In this document: piece after piece, positions 34,637-43,110 of the stretch
Layout of the letters: every line of letters starts with the position of its first letter
Position numbering within the stretch: position 1 is the first letter of the stretch
Assembly (NCBI GenBank): GCA_023251515.1
Contig: JAHEYQ010000036.1
Location: 1 to 50,021, forward strand
Origin: Bacteroidales bacterium
GTDB taxonomy: Bacteria > Bacteroidota > Bacteroidia > Bacteroidales > JACABE01
Length of the DNA: 50,021 nucleotides
Direction: 5' to 3'
Position numbers and translations under genes: made by a program
Notes under the pieces: generated by a model
Database searches by the model: none
Told to the model about the DNA's origin: nothing
The model's input: the letters and a program-made list of their open reading frames with translations, nothing else

Positions 34637-35876
34637 AACCAGAATTGCTTTAAAAAATTTGGGAAAAATTAATCCTGAAAGTATTGATGACTATATATTT
34701 AATGGTGGTTATCAGGCAATTGCTATGGCTCTGGAAATGCAACCTAATGCAATAATTGACGAAATAGAAAAATCAGGATTAAGAGGAAGGGGAGGAGCTG
34801 GTTTTCCTACAGGTAGCAAAAACAGATTTACATCTCTCTCATGTGATGATTGTGAACGCTTTGTAATTTGTAATGCTGATGAAGGCGAACCCGGCACATT
34901 TAAAGATAGAATTATTATGGAAAATGATCCTCATCTTTTGATTGAGGGAATGTTGATAAGTGCTTATGCTGTTGGAGCTTCCATTGGATATATTTATATT
35001 CGCGGAGAGTATGATCTATCTATAAGCTTATTGCAAAAAGCAATTCATTCTGCATATTCCAGAGGTTTTCTTGGCAAGAAAATTATGAAAAGTAATTTTA
35101 GTTTTGATTTGGAATTAAAAATCGGTGCAGGATCTTATCTTTGTGGTGAAGAACTTACTCTTTTAGAATCTATAGAGGGCAAAAGGGGGTATCCACGAAT
35201 AAAACCTCCATTTCCTGCTGAAAAAGGTTTGTTTGGTAAACCGACTTTGATAAATAATGTAGAAACATTATCACATTTTCCTGCTATAATTACCAATGGT
35301 TCTGAATGGTACAGTAATATGGGTACTGAAAAAACCAAAGGCACTAAAATTTTTACCCTAAGTGGCAATGTTAATAATCCTGGGTTTTGTGAAGTGGAGC
35401 TTGGTATTAGCTTATATTCATTAATTTATGATTTTGGTGGAGGAATTAAAGATGGAAAGTCGTTTAAAGGAGCTTTACTTGGTGGTGCAGCCGGTACTTT
35501 TGTTGATTCTTCGATGTTGGATGCCATTATGGGTTATGATAAGCTGAAAGAAAGAGGTGCAACTTTGGGTTCAGGTGCTATTATTGTTTTTGATGAAGAT
35601 CAATCTGTTTATGACTTATTATTCAGTGTTTTAAGATTTTTTCAACACGAATCATGTGGTAAATGTATTCCTTGCAGAATAGGTACAACTCAAATACTGA
35701 TGTTGATGGAAAAGCTTAAAAATGAGCATAATAAAAAAGATATACTTGCTGAAATTTTATATGAATCTGAAATGATGGCAAAAACTTCTCTTTGTCCTTT
35801 AGGACAATCTCCTGTTTTACCCATCAGAAGTGCAATCATGTATTTTGAAAATGAGTTAATTAAAAATAATCAATAA
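34599..35876 (+). CDS. NuoF-like NADH-binding flavoprotein subunit
   Basis: A 425-residue protein with the FMN/NADH-binding fold of NuoF/HoxF: GLRGRGGAGFPTG (about residues 58-70), CNADEGEPGTFKDR, GAGSYLCGEETL-like (GAGSYLCGEELTLLES) and the [4Fe-4S] site SCGKCIPCR with a later Cys (TSLCPLG). It probably reduces NAD+ with electrons from formate, or the reverse. It lacks the N-terminal thioredoxin domain and extra ferredoxin domains of longer bifurcating homologues. It overlaps the NuoE-like gene by 38 bp. ybaB follows after 18 bp, then the catalytic subunit. Confidence 0.85.
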   Translation: MIYVTNPKTVITETRIALKNLGKINPESIDDYIFNGGYQAIAMALEMQPNAIIDEIEKSGLRGRGGAGFPTGSKNRFTSLSCDDCERFVICNADEGEPGTFKDRIIMENDPHLLIEGMLISAYAVGASIGYIYIRGEYDLSISLLQKAIHSAYSRGFLGKKIMKSNFSFDLELKIGAGSYLCGEELTLLESIEGKRGYPRIKPPFPAEKGLFGKPTLINNVETLSHFPAIITNGSEWYSNMGTEKTKGTKIFTLSGNVNNPGFCEVELGISLYSLIYDFGGGIKDGKSFKGALLGGAAGTFVDSSMLDAIMGYDKLKERGATLGSGAIIVFDEDQSVYDLLFSVLRFFQHESCGKCIPCRIGTTQILMLMEKLKNEHNKKDILAEILYESEMMAKTSLCPLGQSPVLPIRSAIMYFENELIKNNQ

Positions 35877-35894
35877 CTTTTAAATTTAAGAATT

Positions 35895-36206
35895 ATGTTT
35901 GGAAATATGATTGGTAAATTAAAAGAGGCAGAGGGACTTATGGAAGAAACCAAAGCCCGGATGGAATCAGTTTATGTGAATGCTGAAGCCGAAAATGGTA
36001 TGGTTAAAGTGATAATGAATGCCAATAAAAAGGTGAAAGATATCAGTATTGACAAGAGTTTGATAGATGTTACAGAAAAGGAAAGACTTGAAGAATTGTT
36101 GGTAGTTGCTCTTAACAAAGCAATGGAAAAAGCTGATAGAATTTTCGAAACAGAGATGCAGGGAATGTCAAAGGGACTTTTTCCTAGTTTCCCCTTCTTG
36201 TTCTAA
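35895..36206 (+). CDS. ybaB: YbaB/EbfC-family nucleoid-associated protein
   Basis: A 103-residue dimeric DNA-binding protein of the YbaB/EbfC family, typically about 100 residues. The N-terminal helix (MIGKLKEAEGLMEETKARM), the strand pair NAEAENGMVKVIMNANKKVKDISID and the C-terminal helix (LEELLVVALNKAMEKADR) fit the family. It lies 18 bp after the NuoF-like gene and 17 bp before the catalytic subunit, inside the formate dehydrogenase operon. YbaB usually sits next to dnaX/recR, so this place is unusual. Its role in the operon, if any, is unknown. Confidence 0.85.
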   Translation: MFGNMIGKLKEAEGLMEETKARMESVYVNAEAENGMVKVIMNANKKVKDISIDKSLIDVTEKERLEELLVVALNKAMEKADRIFETEMQGMSKGLFPSFPFLF

Positions 36207-36223
36207 ACCAATAATTTACAATA

Positions 36224-38953
36224 ATGTCAGAACGAATTACAATTACTATTGACGGAAAACAGATAAATACTTTTAAAGGTGCTAATTTATTAAGAGTTGC
36301 TAAAGATAATGGAATTCCGATTCCAAGTCTCTGTTATCATAAAAAACTAAGTCCAACCGGTGCTTGTCGTTTATGTCTGGTGAAAATTGCCGGAACAAAC
36401 GGATTAACAGCTTCTTGTACGGTTCAGGTTAAAGAAGGTATAGATGTTATTGCTTTTGATGATGAATTGGAAATTTTGCGCAAGAATTTGCTTGATTATT
36501 TGGTTTCTGAATATAGCGAAGAAAACGATAATAGCTATCATGATGAGTTTTGGGAGTTATTAAAAAGATATCAGATTGATGATAAGTTAAATAGAAAATA
36601 TTCATCAGTAAAGCATTTGTTCAAAACACAGCTTGATGATTCTTCACCGGTTTTAACGTATGATTCTTCAAAATGCATCAAATGTTTCCGTTGTATTAAA
36701 GCATGTGAAGAAGTTCAGGGTAAGAGTGTACTTTCATTCACAGATAGAGGTATTTCATCTTATATTATCGGTGGTTTTGGAGTATGGAACGAATCAGAGT
36801 GTGATGGCTGTGGCGAATGCATTCAGCTTTGTCCTACTGGTGCTCTGGTTGAAAAGCCACATCGTAACGAAATAGATATTAATAAGATAGATGCAAAAAT
36901 AAAAACTACATGTCCTTATTGCGGCGTAGGTTGTCAGATAGAATTATGGGTTCAAAATGGTAAAATTGTTCGTTCAATTGGTGTAGAAAATGTTATGCCA
37001 AATGACGGAAGATTATGTGTAAAGGGACGGTTTGGCTATGATTTCATTCAAAGTAAAGATCGTTTAATCAATCCTTTAATTAAGAAAAATGGCAAATTTG
37101 AAGAGGCAAGCTGGGACGAAGCCCTTGATCTGATTGCATTTAAATTTAATGAAGTTATTGAAAAATATGGAAATGAATCATTAGCTGGTTATTCTTCTGC
37201 AAAATGCACAAATGAAGATAATTACATATTTCAAAAATTTATCCGGACAGTTTTTGGAAATAATAACATAGATTATTGTACTCGTTTGTGTCATGCTTCC
37301 ACAGTTACAGCCATGTTGCGTTCAATTGGTGATGGTGCTGGAAGTAATTCAATTGAAGATTTTGAAACTACAGATTGTCTTTTGGTAACAGGTAATAATA
37401 TCATTGAAACTCACCCTATTACTGCAACTTATGTAAAACGTGGTGTAGCAAAAGGTATGCAAGTGATTATTATCGACCCTAAATGGACACCTTTGGTAAA
37501 ATATGCTAAGCTTTGGTTACAGCCTCGTTTAGGTACTGATGTGGCATTACTTAATGGAATGATTCGCTATATTATTCATAATGAATTAATTGATAAGAAT
37601 TTTATTTCAAATAAGATTGACAGAGGTTGGGATGCTTTTGAAGAATTAAAATCACTAACTGATAAATATACAGCAGATTACACTGAAGAAATTACAGGAG
37701 TTCCACAGGAAAAAATTATCGAAGCTGCCCGGATTTATGCCACATCTCCAACATCCATGATTGCTACAGGAATGGGTATGAGTCAGCAGGTTACAGGAAC
37801 TAATAATGTTTTTTCGTTAATTAATATGATGCTGATTTGTGGTCAGATTGGCAAAGAAAGAGCTGGTATTGATCCTCCTCGTGGACAAAATAATGTTCAA
37901 GGTGCTACTGATGTGGGTGCTTCACCTATTAATTATCCTGGTTATATTCCAATCGGAAATGATGAAAATAGAAGGAAAGTTGCTGGTATTTGGGGTGTTC
38001 CATTTGAATCGCTTTCAGCAAAACCCGGTTTAACTACAGTTGAAATTGCCAAAGCTGCTTATGATGGCAAAATCAAAGCATTATATATTATGGGTGAAAA
38101 TCCGATGGTTACTGATCCCAATCTGAACCATGTTAAAAATGCATTTGAAAAACTTGATTTTGTGGTTGTTCAGGATATTTTCCAAACCGAAACAACTGCT
38201 TATGCTGATGTAATTCTTCCTGCTGCAAGTTTTGCCGAAAAAAACGGTACTTTTGTAAACAGCGATCGTAGGGTGTTGAGAGTGAGAAAGGTAGTTGATT
38301 CGCCCGGTTTGGCCCGTCAGGATTGGCAAATAATACAGGAAATGGCTCAACGTATGGGAAAACCTATGAAAGCTTTCAGAGATGAATCTGAAATATTTGA
38401 TGAAATAGCTGCTGTTACTCCGATGATGGCAGGGGTTCGTTATAATCGTATTGAAAATGAGGGTATTCAATGGCCATGCCCTGGTGAAAATCATCCCGGT
38501 ACTTCAACTTTATTTCTCGAAAAGTTTAATACACCAAACGGAAAAGCAAAATTAAATCCGGTTGATTATATTGCACAAAATGAAAAAGTTAACATTGATT
38601 ATCCTTTTTTGCTAAATTCAGGAAGAATTTTGTATCAATACCATTCAGCAACTATGTCGCGCAAAAATAATTCATTAAATGCATTTGCCAATGAATCATA
38701 CGTTTTGATGAATCCTGCTGATGCTTACAAAAATAATTTTCAGAATGGTATCAAAGTAAAATTGGTATCTGAGAGAGGCGAATTACAAACCATACTTCAG
38801 ATAAGTGATGAAGTACTTGAGGGTGAATTGTTTATGCCTTGGCATTTTAGCGAATCACCCGTAAATAATTTAACTCGTGATGAATTGGATCCGCTTTCAA
38901 AAATAGCTCCTCTTAAATTGAGTGCTTGCAGGGTAGAAAGAGTTATGTTTTAA
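36224..38953 (+). CDS. Formate dehydrogenase catalytic subunit (Mo, Cys-type)
   Basis: A 909-residue molybdopterin oxidoreductase of the cytosolic NAD-linked formate dehydrogenase type. Residues 1-70 form a [2Fe-2S] domain (Cys37, 48, 51, 65). Two [4Fe-4S] sites follow (Cys151/154/157/161 and Cys193/196/199/203). The catalytic part begins with a [4Fe-4S] site (Cys230, 233, 237, 265). The Mo ligand is Cys356 next to His357 in CTRLCHAST, so the enzyme is not a selenoprotein. The GQNNVQGATD-like motif (PPRGQNNVQGATDVGASP) and the C-terminal MGD-binding region are present. No Tat signal, so it is cytoplasmic. With the NuoE-like and NuoF-like subunits it would oxidise formate with NAD+ or reduce CO2. 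No fdhD was seen in the window. Confidence 0.88.
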   Translation: MSERITITIDGKQINTFKGANLLRVAKDNGIPIPSLCYHKKLSPTGACRLCLVKIAGTNGLTASCTVQVKEGIDVIAFDDELEILRKNLLDYLVSEYSEENDNSYHDEFWELLKRYQIDDKLNRKYSSVKHLFKTQLDDSSPVLTYDSSKCIKCFRCIKACEEVQGKSVLSFTDRGISSYIIGGFGVWNESECDGCGECIQLCPTGALVEKPHRNEIDINKIDAKIKTTCPYCGVGCQIELWVQNGKIVRSIGVENVMPNDGRLCVKGRFGYDFIQSKDRLINPLIKKNGKFEEASWDEALDLIAFKFNEVIEKYGNESLAGYSSAKCTNEDNYIFQKFIRTVFGNNNIDYCTRLCHASTVTAMLRSIGDGAGSNSIEDFETTDCLLVTGNNIIETHPITATYVKRGVAKGMQVIIIDPKWTPLVKYAKLWLQPRLGTDVALLNGMIRYIIHNELIDKNFISNKIDRGWDAFEELKSLTDKYTADYTEEITGVPQEKIIEAARIYATSPTSMIATGMGMSQQVTGTNNVFSLINMMLICGQIGKERAGIDPPRGQNNVQGATDVGASPINYPGYIPIGNDENRRKVAGIWGVPFESLSAKPGLTTVEIAKAAYDGKIKALYIMGENPMVTDPNLNHVKNAFEKLDFVVVQDIFQTETTAYADVILPAASFAEKNGTFVNSDRRVLRVRKVVDSPGLARQDWQIIQEMAQRMGKPMKAFRDESEIFDEIAAVTPMMAGVRYNRIENEGIQWPCPGENHPGTSTLFLEKFNTPNGKAKLNPVDYIAQNEKVNIDYPFLLNSGRILYQYHSATMSRKNNSLNAFANESYVLMNPADAYKNNFQNGIKVKLVSERGELQTILQISDEVLEGELFMPWHFSESPVNNLTRDELDPLSKIAPLKLSACRVERVMF

Positions 38954-39090
38954 AAAAAAATAGATTTTTTATTATTAAATTATAAATGCATAAATATCAG
39001 AATAATAGATAGATGTCGTGATCTTTAAATGGAAAAATCAGAACTTCGTACAATCGGTTTTTTTATTTTTAAACATTTAAAAATTATTCT

Positions 39091-39098
39091 TAATTTTG
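39091..39098 (+). promoter_or_regulatory. -7 element immediately before trpS
   Basis: TAATTTTG matches TAnnTTTG. It ends only six bases before the ATG at 39105, so the transcript would start at or next to the start codon, that is, leaderless or nearly so. Confidence 0.5.
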
Positions 39099-39104
39099 CA
39101 AACT

Positions 39105-40100
39105 ATGGAAATAGTAGTAAGCGGCATCAGACCTACAGGCGATTTGCATTTGGGAAATTATTTCGGAGCACTCCGTAACTTCCTGAAAATGCAGCATGAA
39201 AACAATTGTTATTTTTTTATCGCCGATTATCATTCATTAACAACACATCCTACACCTGAAGATTTGCATGGAAATGTCAAACGGGTATTGGTTAATTATC
39301 TGGCAGCAGGTCTCGACCCTGAAGCTGCTTGTGTTTATATTCAAAGTGATGTGCCTCAGATAGCTGAGTTATATCTGCTATTAAATATGAATGCTTATGT
39401 GGGTGAATTGGAACGTGTTGCGTCTTTTAAAGAAAAAATCAGACGTCAACCCGATAATGTAAATGCAGGTTTGCTCACATATCCAACACTTATGGCTGCC
39501 GATATTATTATTCATCGTGCTCATAAAGTTCCGGTTGGAAAAGATCAGGAACAGCATCTGGAAATGACTCGTAACTTTGTAAATCGCTTTAACAGAATGT
39601 ATAAGGTTGATTATTTCCCTGAGCCAACTGCTTATAATTTTGGTGAGGAATTAATAAAAATTCCGGGTCTGGATGGTAGTACTAAAATGTCAAAATCTGA
39701 TAATGAAAATTCTTGCCTTTATTTGGGAGACAGTCAGGAGGCAATCCGTAAAAAACTGAAAAGAGCTGTTACTGATCAGGGTCCTACCGAACCCAATCAG
39801 CCTAAACCACAGGCTATTGAAAATATTTTTAATATCATGAAAGCTGTTTCTTCGGTTGATACTTACAATCATTTTAGTGATTTATACAATAATTGTCAGA
39901 TTCGATATGGCGATATGAAAGCCCAATTAGCTGAGGATGTTATCATATTTACTAATCCTTTTCGCGAAAAAATTGCAGAATTAACAGCTGATACTGAATA
40001 TCTTCGTAAAGTTGCCCGAATTGGAGCTGAAAAGGCTCGCGAAAGTGCCTCAAAAACAGTTAAAGAAGTTCGTGAAATAATCGGATTTAAGTCATTTTAA
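39105..40100 (+). CDS. trpS: Tryptophan--tRNA ligase
   Basis: A 331-residue class I aminoacyl-tRNA synthetase. The HIGH-equivalent HLGN is at residues 15-18 and KMSKS at 194-198 (GSTKMSKSDNENSC). The ATG at 39105 is preferred to an in-frame TTG at 39096 because MEIVVSGIRPTGDLHLGN is the standard start. It charges tRNA-Trp in the cytosol. A small membrane-protein gene follows after 13 bp. Ordinary apart from the very short distance to its promoter. Confidence 0.95.
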   Translation: MEIVVSGIRPTGDLHLGNYFGALRNFLKMQHENNCYFFIADYHSLTTHPTPEDLHGNVKRVLVNYLAAGLDPEAACVYIQSDVPQIAELYLLLNMNAYVGELERVASFKEKIRRQPDNVNAGLLTYPTLMAADIIIHRAHKVPVGKDQEQHLEMTRNFVNRFNRMYKVDYFPEPTAYNFGEELIKIPGLDGSTKMSKSDNENSCLYLGDSQEAIRKKLKRAVTDQGPTEPNQPKPQAIENIFNIMKAVSSVDTYNHFSDLYNNCQIRYGDMKAQLAEDVIIFTNPFREKIAELTADTEYLRKVARIGAEKARESASKTVKEVREIIGFKSF

Positions 40101-40113
40101 TAAATATTCCCCT

Positions 40114-40491
40114 ATGGATAAAAGAAATACCTCTTCTGTAGTTTTTGAATTATTGCTGAAAATAGGAGTTGTTTTCTTTTTATTTTCAGTGTTTTATAAT
40201 TTGTTTCATTTAACTACAAAAGTACAGAATAATTTCTGGGAAACAACCTTGAAAGTAATTATTGTATTGATTTTCTTTTCGTTAAGTCTTATAGCTTCTG
40301 CTTTAAGACGTAAGAATTTCAGAAGTTTTGCTTTTTTTGTTGTGTTTATAACCAGTTTTTTCAAAATTATAACTTTCATTGCTAATGAGGGTTTTGATAT
40401 TGAAGTATTACCTGTTTATATTTTATTGATAATTATGTCGTTGTATATTTTGTTTAAAGCATCGGAACATTCATCGTCTCATCGTCGTTAA
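40114..40491 (+). CDS. Small four-helix membrane protein, unknown function
   Basis: A 125-residue protein with four hydrophobic segments (about 12-32, 42-62, 70-88, 96-116) and basic ends (N-terminal DKRNTSS, C-terminal SSHRR). No recognised family. It follows trpS by 13 bp and precedes hflX by 14 bp, so it is probably cotranscribed. It has no visible catalytic residues and could be an inner-membrane accessory protein. Confidence 0.6.
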   Translation: MDKRNTSSVVFELLLKIGVVFFLFSVFYNLFHLTTKVQNNFWETTLKVIIVLIFFSLSLIASALRRKNFRSFAFFVVFITSFFKIITFIANEGFDIEVLPVYILLIIMSLYILFKASEHSSSHRR

Positions 40492-40505
40492 AAAAATAAT
40501 AAAAA

Positions 40506-41690
40506 TTGATAGAAACAGCAAAAAAGCAGGAAACTGTCGTTTTAATAGGCTTAATATATCAGAATCAGGATATTGATAAAGTAAATGAATATCTTGATGA
40601 ACTAGCCTTTTTGGTAGATACAGCCGGAGGTGTTGCTGTAAAAAGATTCGTTCAAAGGTTGGAACGACCTGATTCACGGACCTTTGTCGGGACAGGTAAA
40701 CTTGCCGAAATTAAAGAATATATTGAAGCTGAAAAAATTAATATAGCCGTATTTGATGACGAGTTAAGTCCTTCTCAAATCAGAAATATTGAGCGTGAAT
40801 TAAATTGCAAAATCCTCGACAGAACCAATCTGATTTTAGATATTTTTGCAAGCAGAGCACGAACTTCACATGCAAGAACACAAGTTGAACTTGCACAATA
40901 TCAGTATCTTTTGCCTCGTTTAACACGTATGTGGACTCACCTTACACGTCAGCGTGGTGGTATGGGTATGCGTGGTCCTGGCGAGAAAGAAATTGAAACC
41001 GACCGAAGAATTATTCGCGATAAAATTACTTTGCTTAAAGAAAAATTAAAAGAGATTGATAAACAGAAGATAACCCAACGCAAGCATCGCGAAGAAATGG
41101 TTAGGGTTGCATTGGTTGGTTATACAAATGTAGGTAAATCTACCATTATGAATCTTTTAAGTAAATCTGAAGTTTTTGCTGAAAATAAACTATTTGCAAC
41201 TCTTGATACAACTGTTCGTAAAGTAGTTATTGGTAATTTGCCTTTTTTACTTACTGATACAGTTGGTTTTATAAGAAAGTTGCCTCATGATTTGGTAGAA
41301 TCCTTTAAATCTACGCTAGATGAAGTTCGCGAAGCTGATATTCTAATTCACGTTGTTGATATTTCGCACAATGGTTTTGAAGAACAATTAAATGTTGTAA
41401 CACAAACTTTAAGTGAAATTAAAGCCATTGATAAACCTTCTATCATTTTGTTTAATAAAATTGATGCTTATCAATACATTAAAAAAGAAGAAGATGATTT
41501 AACTCCGGCTACTAAAGATAATATGAGTCTGGAAGAATTGCAGAAAACCTGGATGGCAAAATTAAATAATCAAAGTATTTTTATTTCTGCAAAGAATAAG
41601 GAAAATATTGATTATCTGAAGGATTATCTTTATGAGGAAGTGAAAAAAGTTCATATCAAAAGATATCCATATAATAATTTTTTATTTTAA
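40506..41690 (+). CDS. hflX: Ribosome-associated GTPase HflX
   Basis: A 394-residue GTPase that splits or rescues stalled ribosomes. The N-terminal HflX domain with RLERPDSRTFVGTGK is followed by the family signature GMGMRGPGEKEIETDRR and the G domain: G1 GYTNVGKST (about 205-213), G3 DTVGF and G4 NKID. The start codon appears to be TTG at 40506; residues 1-15 (MIETAKKQETVVLIG) match the usual family N-terminus and no ATG is nearby. Complete, standard length. Confidence 0.93.
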   Translation: MIETAKKQETVVLIGLIYQNQDIDKVNEYLDELAFLVDTAGGVAVKRFVQRLERPDSRTFVGTGKLAEIKEYIEAEKINIAVFDDELSPSQIRNIERELNCKILDRTNLILDIFASRARTSHARTQVELAQYQYLLPRLTRMWTHLTRQRGGMGMRGPGEKEIETDRRIIRDKITLLKEKLKEIDKQKITQRKHREEMVRVALVGYTNVGKSTIMNLLSKSEVFAENKLFATLDTTVRKVVIGNLPFLLTDTVGFIRKLPHDLVESFKSTLDEVREADILIHVVDISHNGFEEQLNVVTQTLSEIKAIDKPSIILFNKIDAYQYIKKEEDDLTPATKDNMSLEELQKTWMAKLNNQSIFISAKNKENIDYLKDYLYEEVKKVHIKRYPYNNFLF

Positions 41691-41724
41691 TTCAGTTTTT
41701 TATGCATTAAGGCAAAACTTATTA

Positions 41725-41732
41725 TAATTTTG
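41725..41732 (+). promoter_or_regulatory. -7 element for trkA
   Basis: TAATTTTG matches TAnnTTTG. The start near 41739 gives a leader of about 15 nt before the trkA ATG at 41754. Confidence 0.5.
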
Positions 41733-41753
41733 TCTTAAATAATTTATTTTAAA

Positions 41754-43094
41754 ATGAATATAATTATAGCTGGTGACGGAGAAGTTGGGTTTCATTTAGC
41801 GAAATCCTTATCTTATGAAAAGCACAATATTACTATCATTGATCCAAATGAGGATTTGTTAAAAATGGTTGAATCGAATTCTGATTTATTAACCATTACC
41901 GGCGATTCTACTTCTGTATCTGTTTTAGAAAGTGCAAATGTCGCAAAAGCCGATTTACTTATATCAGTAGTTCATAGCGAACATGTAAATCTGATGACTT
42001 GTATTTTAGGGAAAAAACTGGGCGCAAAAAGAACTATTGCAAGAATAAATAATACTGAATATCTGACTGATGAAAACAAAGATATTTTTGAAAATTTAGG
42101 AGTTGATTCTTTGGTTTGTCCCGAAAGAATTGCAGCAAAAGAAATTATAAATCTTTTAAATCAGTCTGTTGCAACTGAAGTTTTTGATTTTTCTGAAGGT
42201 AAATTGATGCTGTTTTTAATCAGGCTTGATGAGAATGCCTTGGTGTTAAATAAAACATTAGATCAGATTGCAAAAGAATATTCACATCTCGATTTTAGAG
42301 CTGTAGCCATCCATCGCAATTCAAAAACAATAATCCCAAAAGGAAATGATCAGTTTTTGAAAAACGATATGATATACGTAATTACCAAGCCTTCAGGAAT
42401 GAATGAATTATTTAAGCTTGGTGGAAAAACCAAAATAGATATTAAAAATATCATGATTGTTGGTGGTGGACGTATCGGAAGAAAAACAGCCCGTAGTCTG
42501 GAAGAAAAAATAAATATAAAATTGATAGAAACTGATAAAGAAAGATGTTTTAAATTAACTGAAGATCTTCGTAAAACATTGATTATTAATGGTGATGCTA
42601 CCGATATTCAATTGCTTGAAGAAGAAGGTATCAGAAAAATGGATGCGTTTATTGCACTTACAAATCATACCGAAACCAATATCCTTACTTGCCTGCACGC
42701 AAGAAAATATGGTGTAAAACGCACCATTGCCTTAGTTGAAAATATTGATTATATTGATATTTCTCAAAATATTGGAATAGACACCATTATTAATAAAAAA
42801 CTCATCACAGCCAGTTATATAGCCCGTTTTACAATGGATGCCATGGTAACTTCTTCCAAATGTCTTAGCGGTATTGATGCAGAAGTTTTGGAATTTGTGG
42901 TAAGACATAATGCTGCTATTACAAAAAAACCTATTCGTAAAATTATATTTCCGGATGGAGCTATTGTTGGTGGTATTGTCAGAGGTGAAGAAAGTTATAT
43001 TGCTGTTGGAAATTTCCAAGTACAGGAAAATGATAAAGTGGTTGTTTTTGCCTTGCCTGAAGCAATTTCTAAAATTTCAAAAATTTTCCATTAA
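41754..43094 (+). CDS. trkA: Trk potassium uptake regulatory subunit TrkA
   Basis: A 446-residue cytosolic protein with two RCK units. The first Rossmann part (IIAGDGEVGFHLAKSL, GDSTSVSVLESANV) and the second (IMIVGGGRIGRKTARSL, GDATDIQLLEEEG) bind NAD(H) and nucleotides; each is followed by a TrkA-C ligand domain. It gates the TrkH channel encoded directly downstream (16-bp gap). Typical length for a two-RCK TrkA. Ordinary. Confidence 0.93.
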   Translation: MNIIIAGDGEVGFHLAKSLSYEKHNITIIDPNEDLLKMVESNSDLLTITGDSTSVSVLESANVAKADLLISVVHSEHVNLMTCILGKKLGAKRTIARINNTEYLTDENKDIFENLGVDSLVCPERIAAKEIINLLNQSVATEVFDFSEGKLMLFLIRLDENALVLNKTLDQIAKEYSHLDFRAVAIHRNSKTIIPKGNDQFLKNDMIYVITKPSGMNELFKLGGKTKIDIKNIMIVGGGRIGRKTARSLEEKINIKLIETDKERCFKLTEDLRKTLIINGDATDIQLLEEEGIRKMDAFIALTNHTETNILTCLHARKYGVKRTIALVENIDYIDISQNIGIDTIINKKLITASYIARFTMDAMVTSSKCLSGIDAEVLEFVVRHNAAITKKPIRKIIFPDGAIVGGIVRGEESYIAVGNFQVQENDKVVVFALPEAISKISKIFH

Positions 43095-43110
43095 TCAATA
43101 TAAATACAAA

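Noticed and set aside
37278..37300. Selenocysteine in formate dehydrogenase
   Set aside because: The Mo-ligand position (before His357) is encoded as Cys, with no in-frame TGA.
42910..43110. N-terminal extension of TrkH
   Set aside because: It reads through trkA in another frame and adds an atypical basic segment; MNFSIVVRF at 43111 is the normal start.
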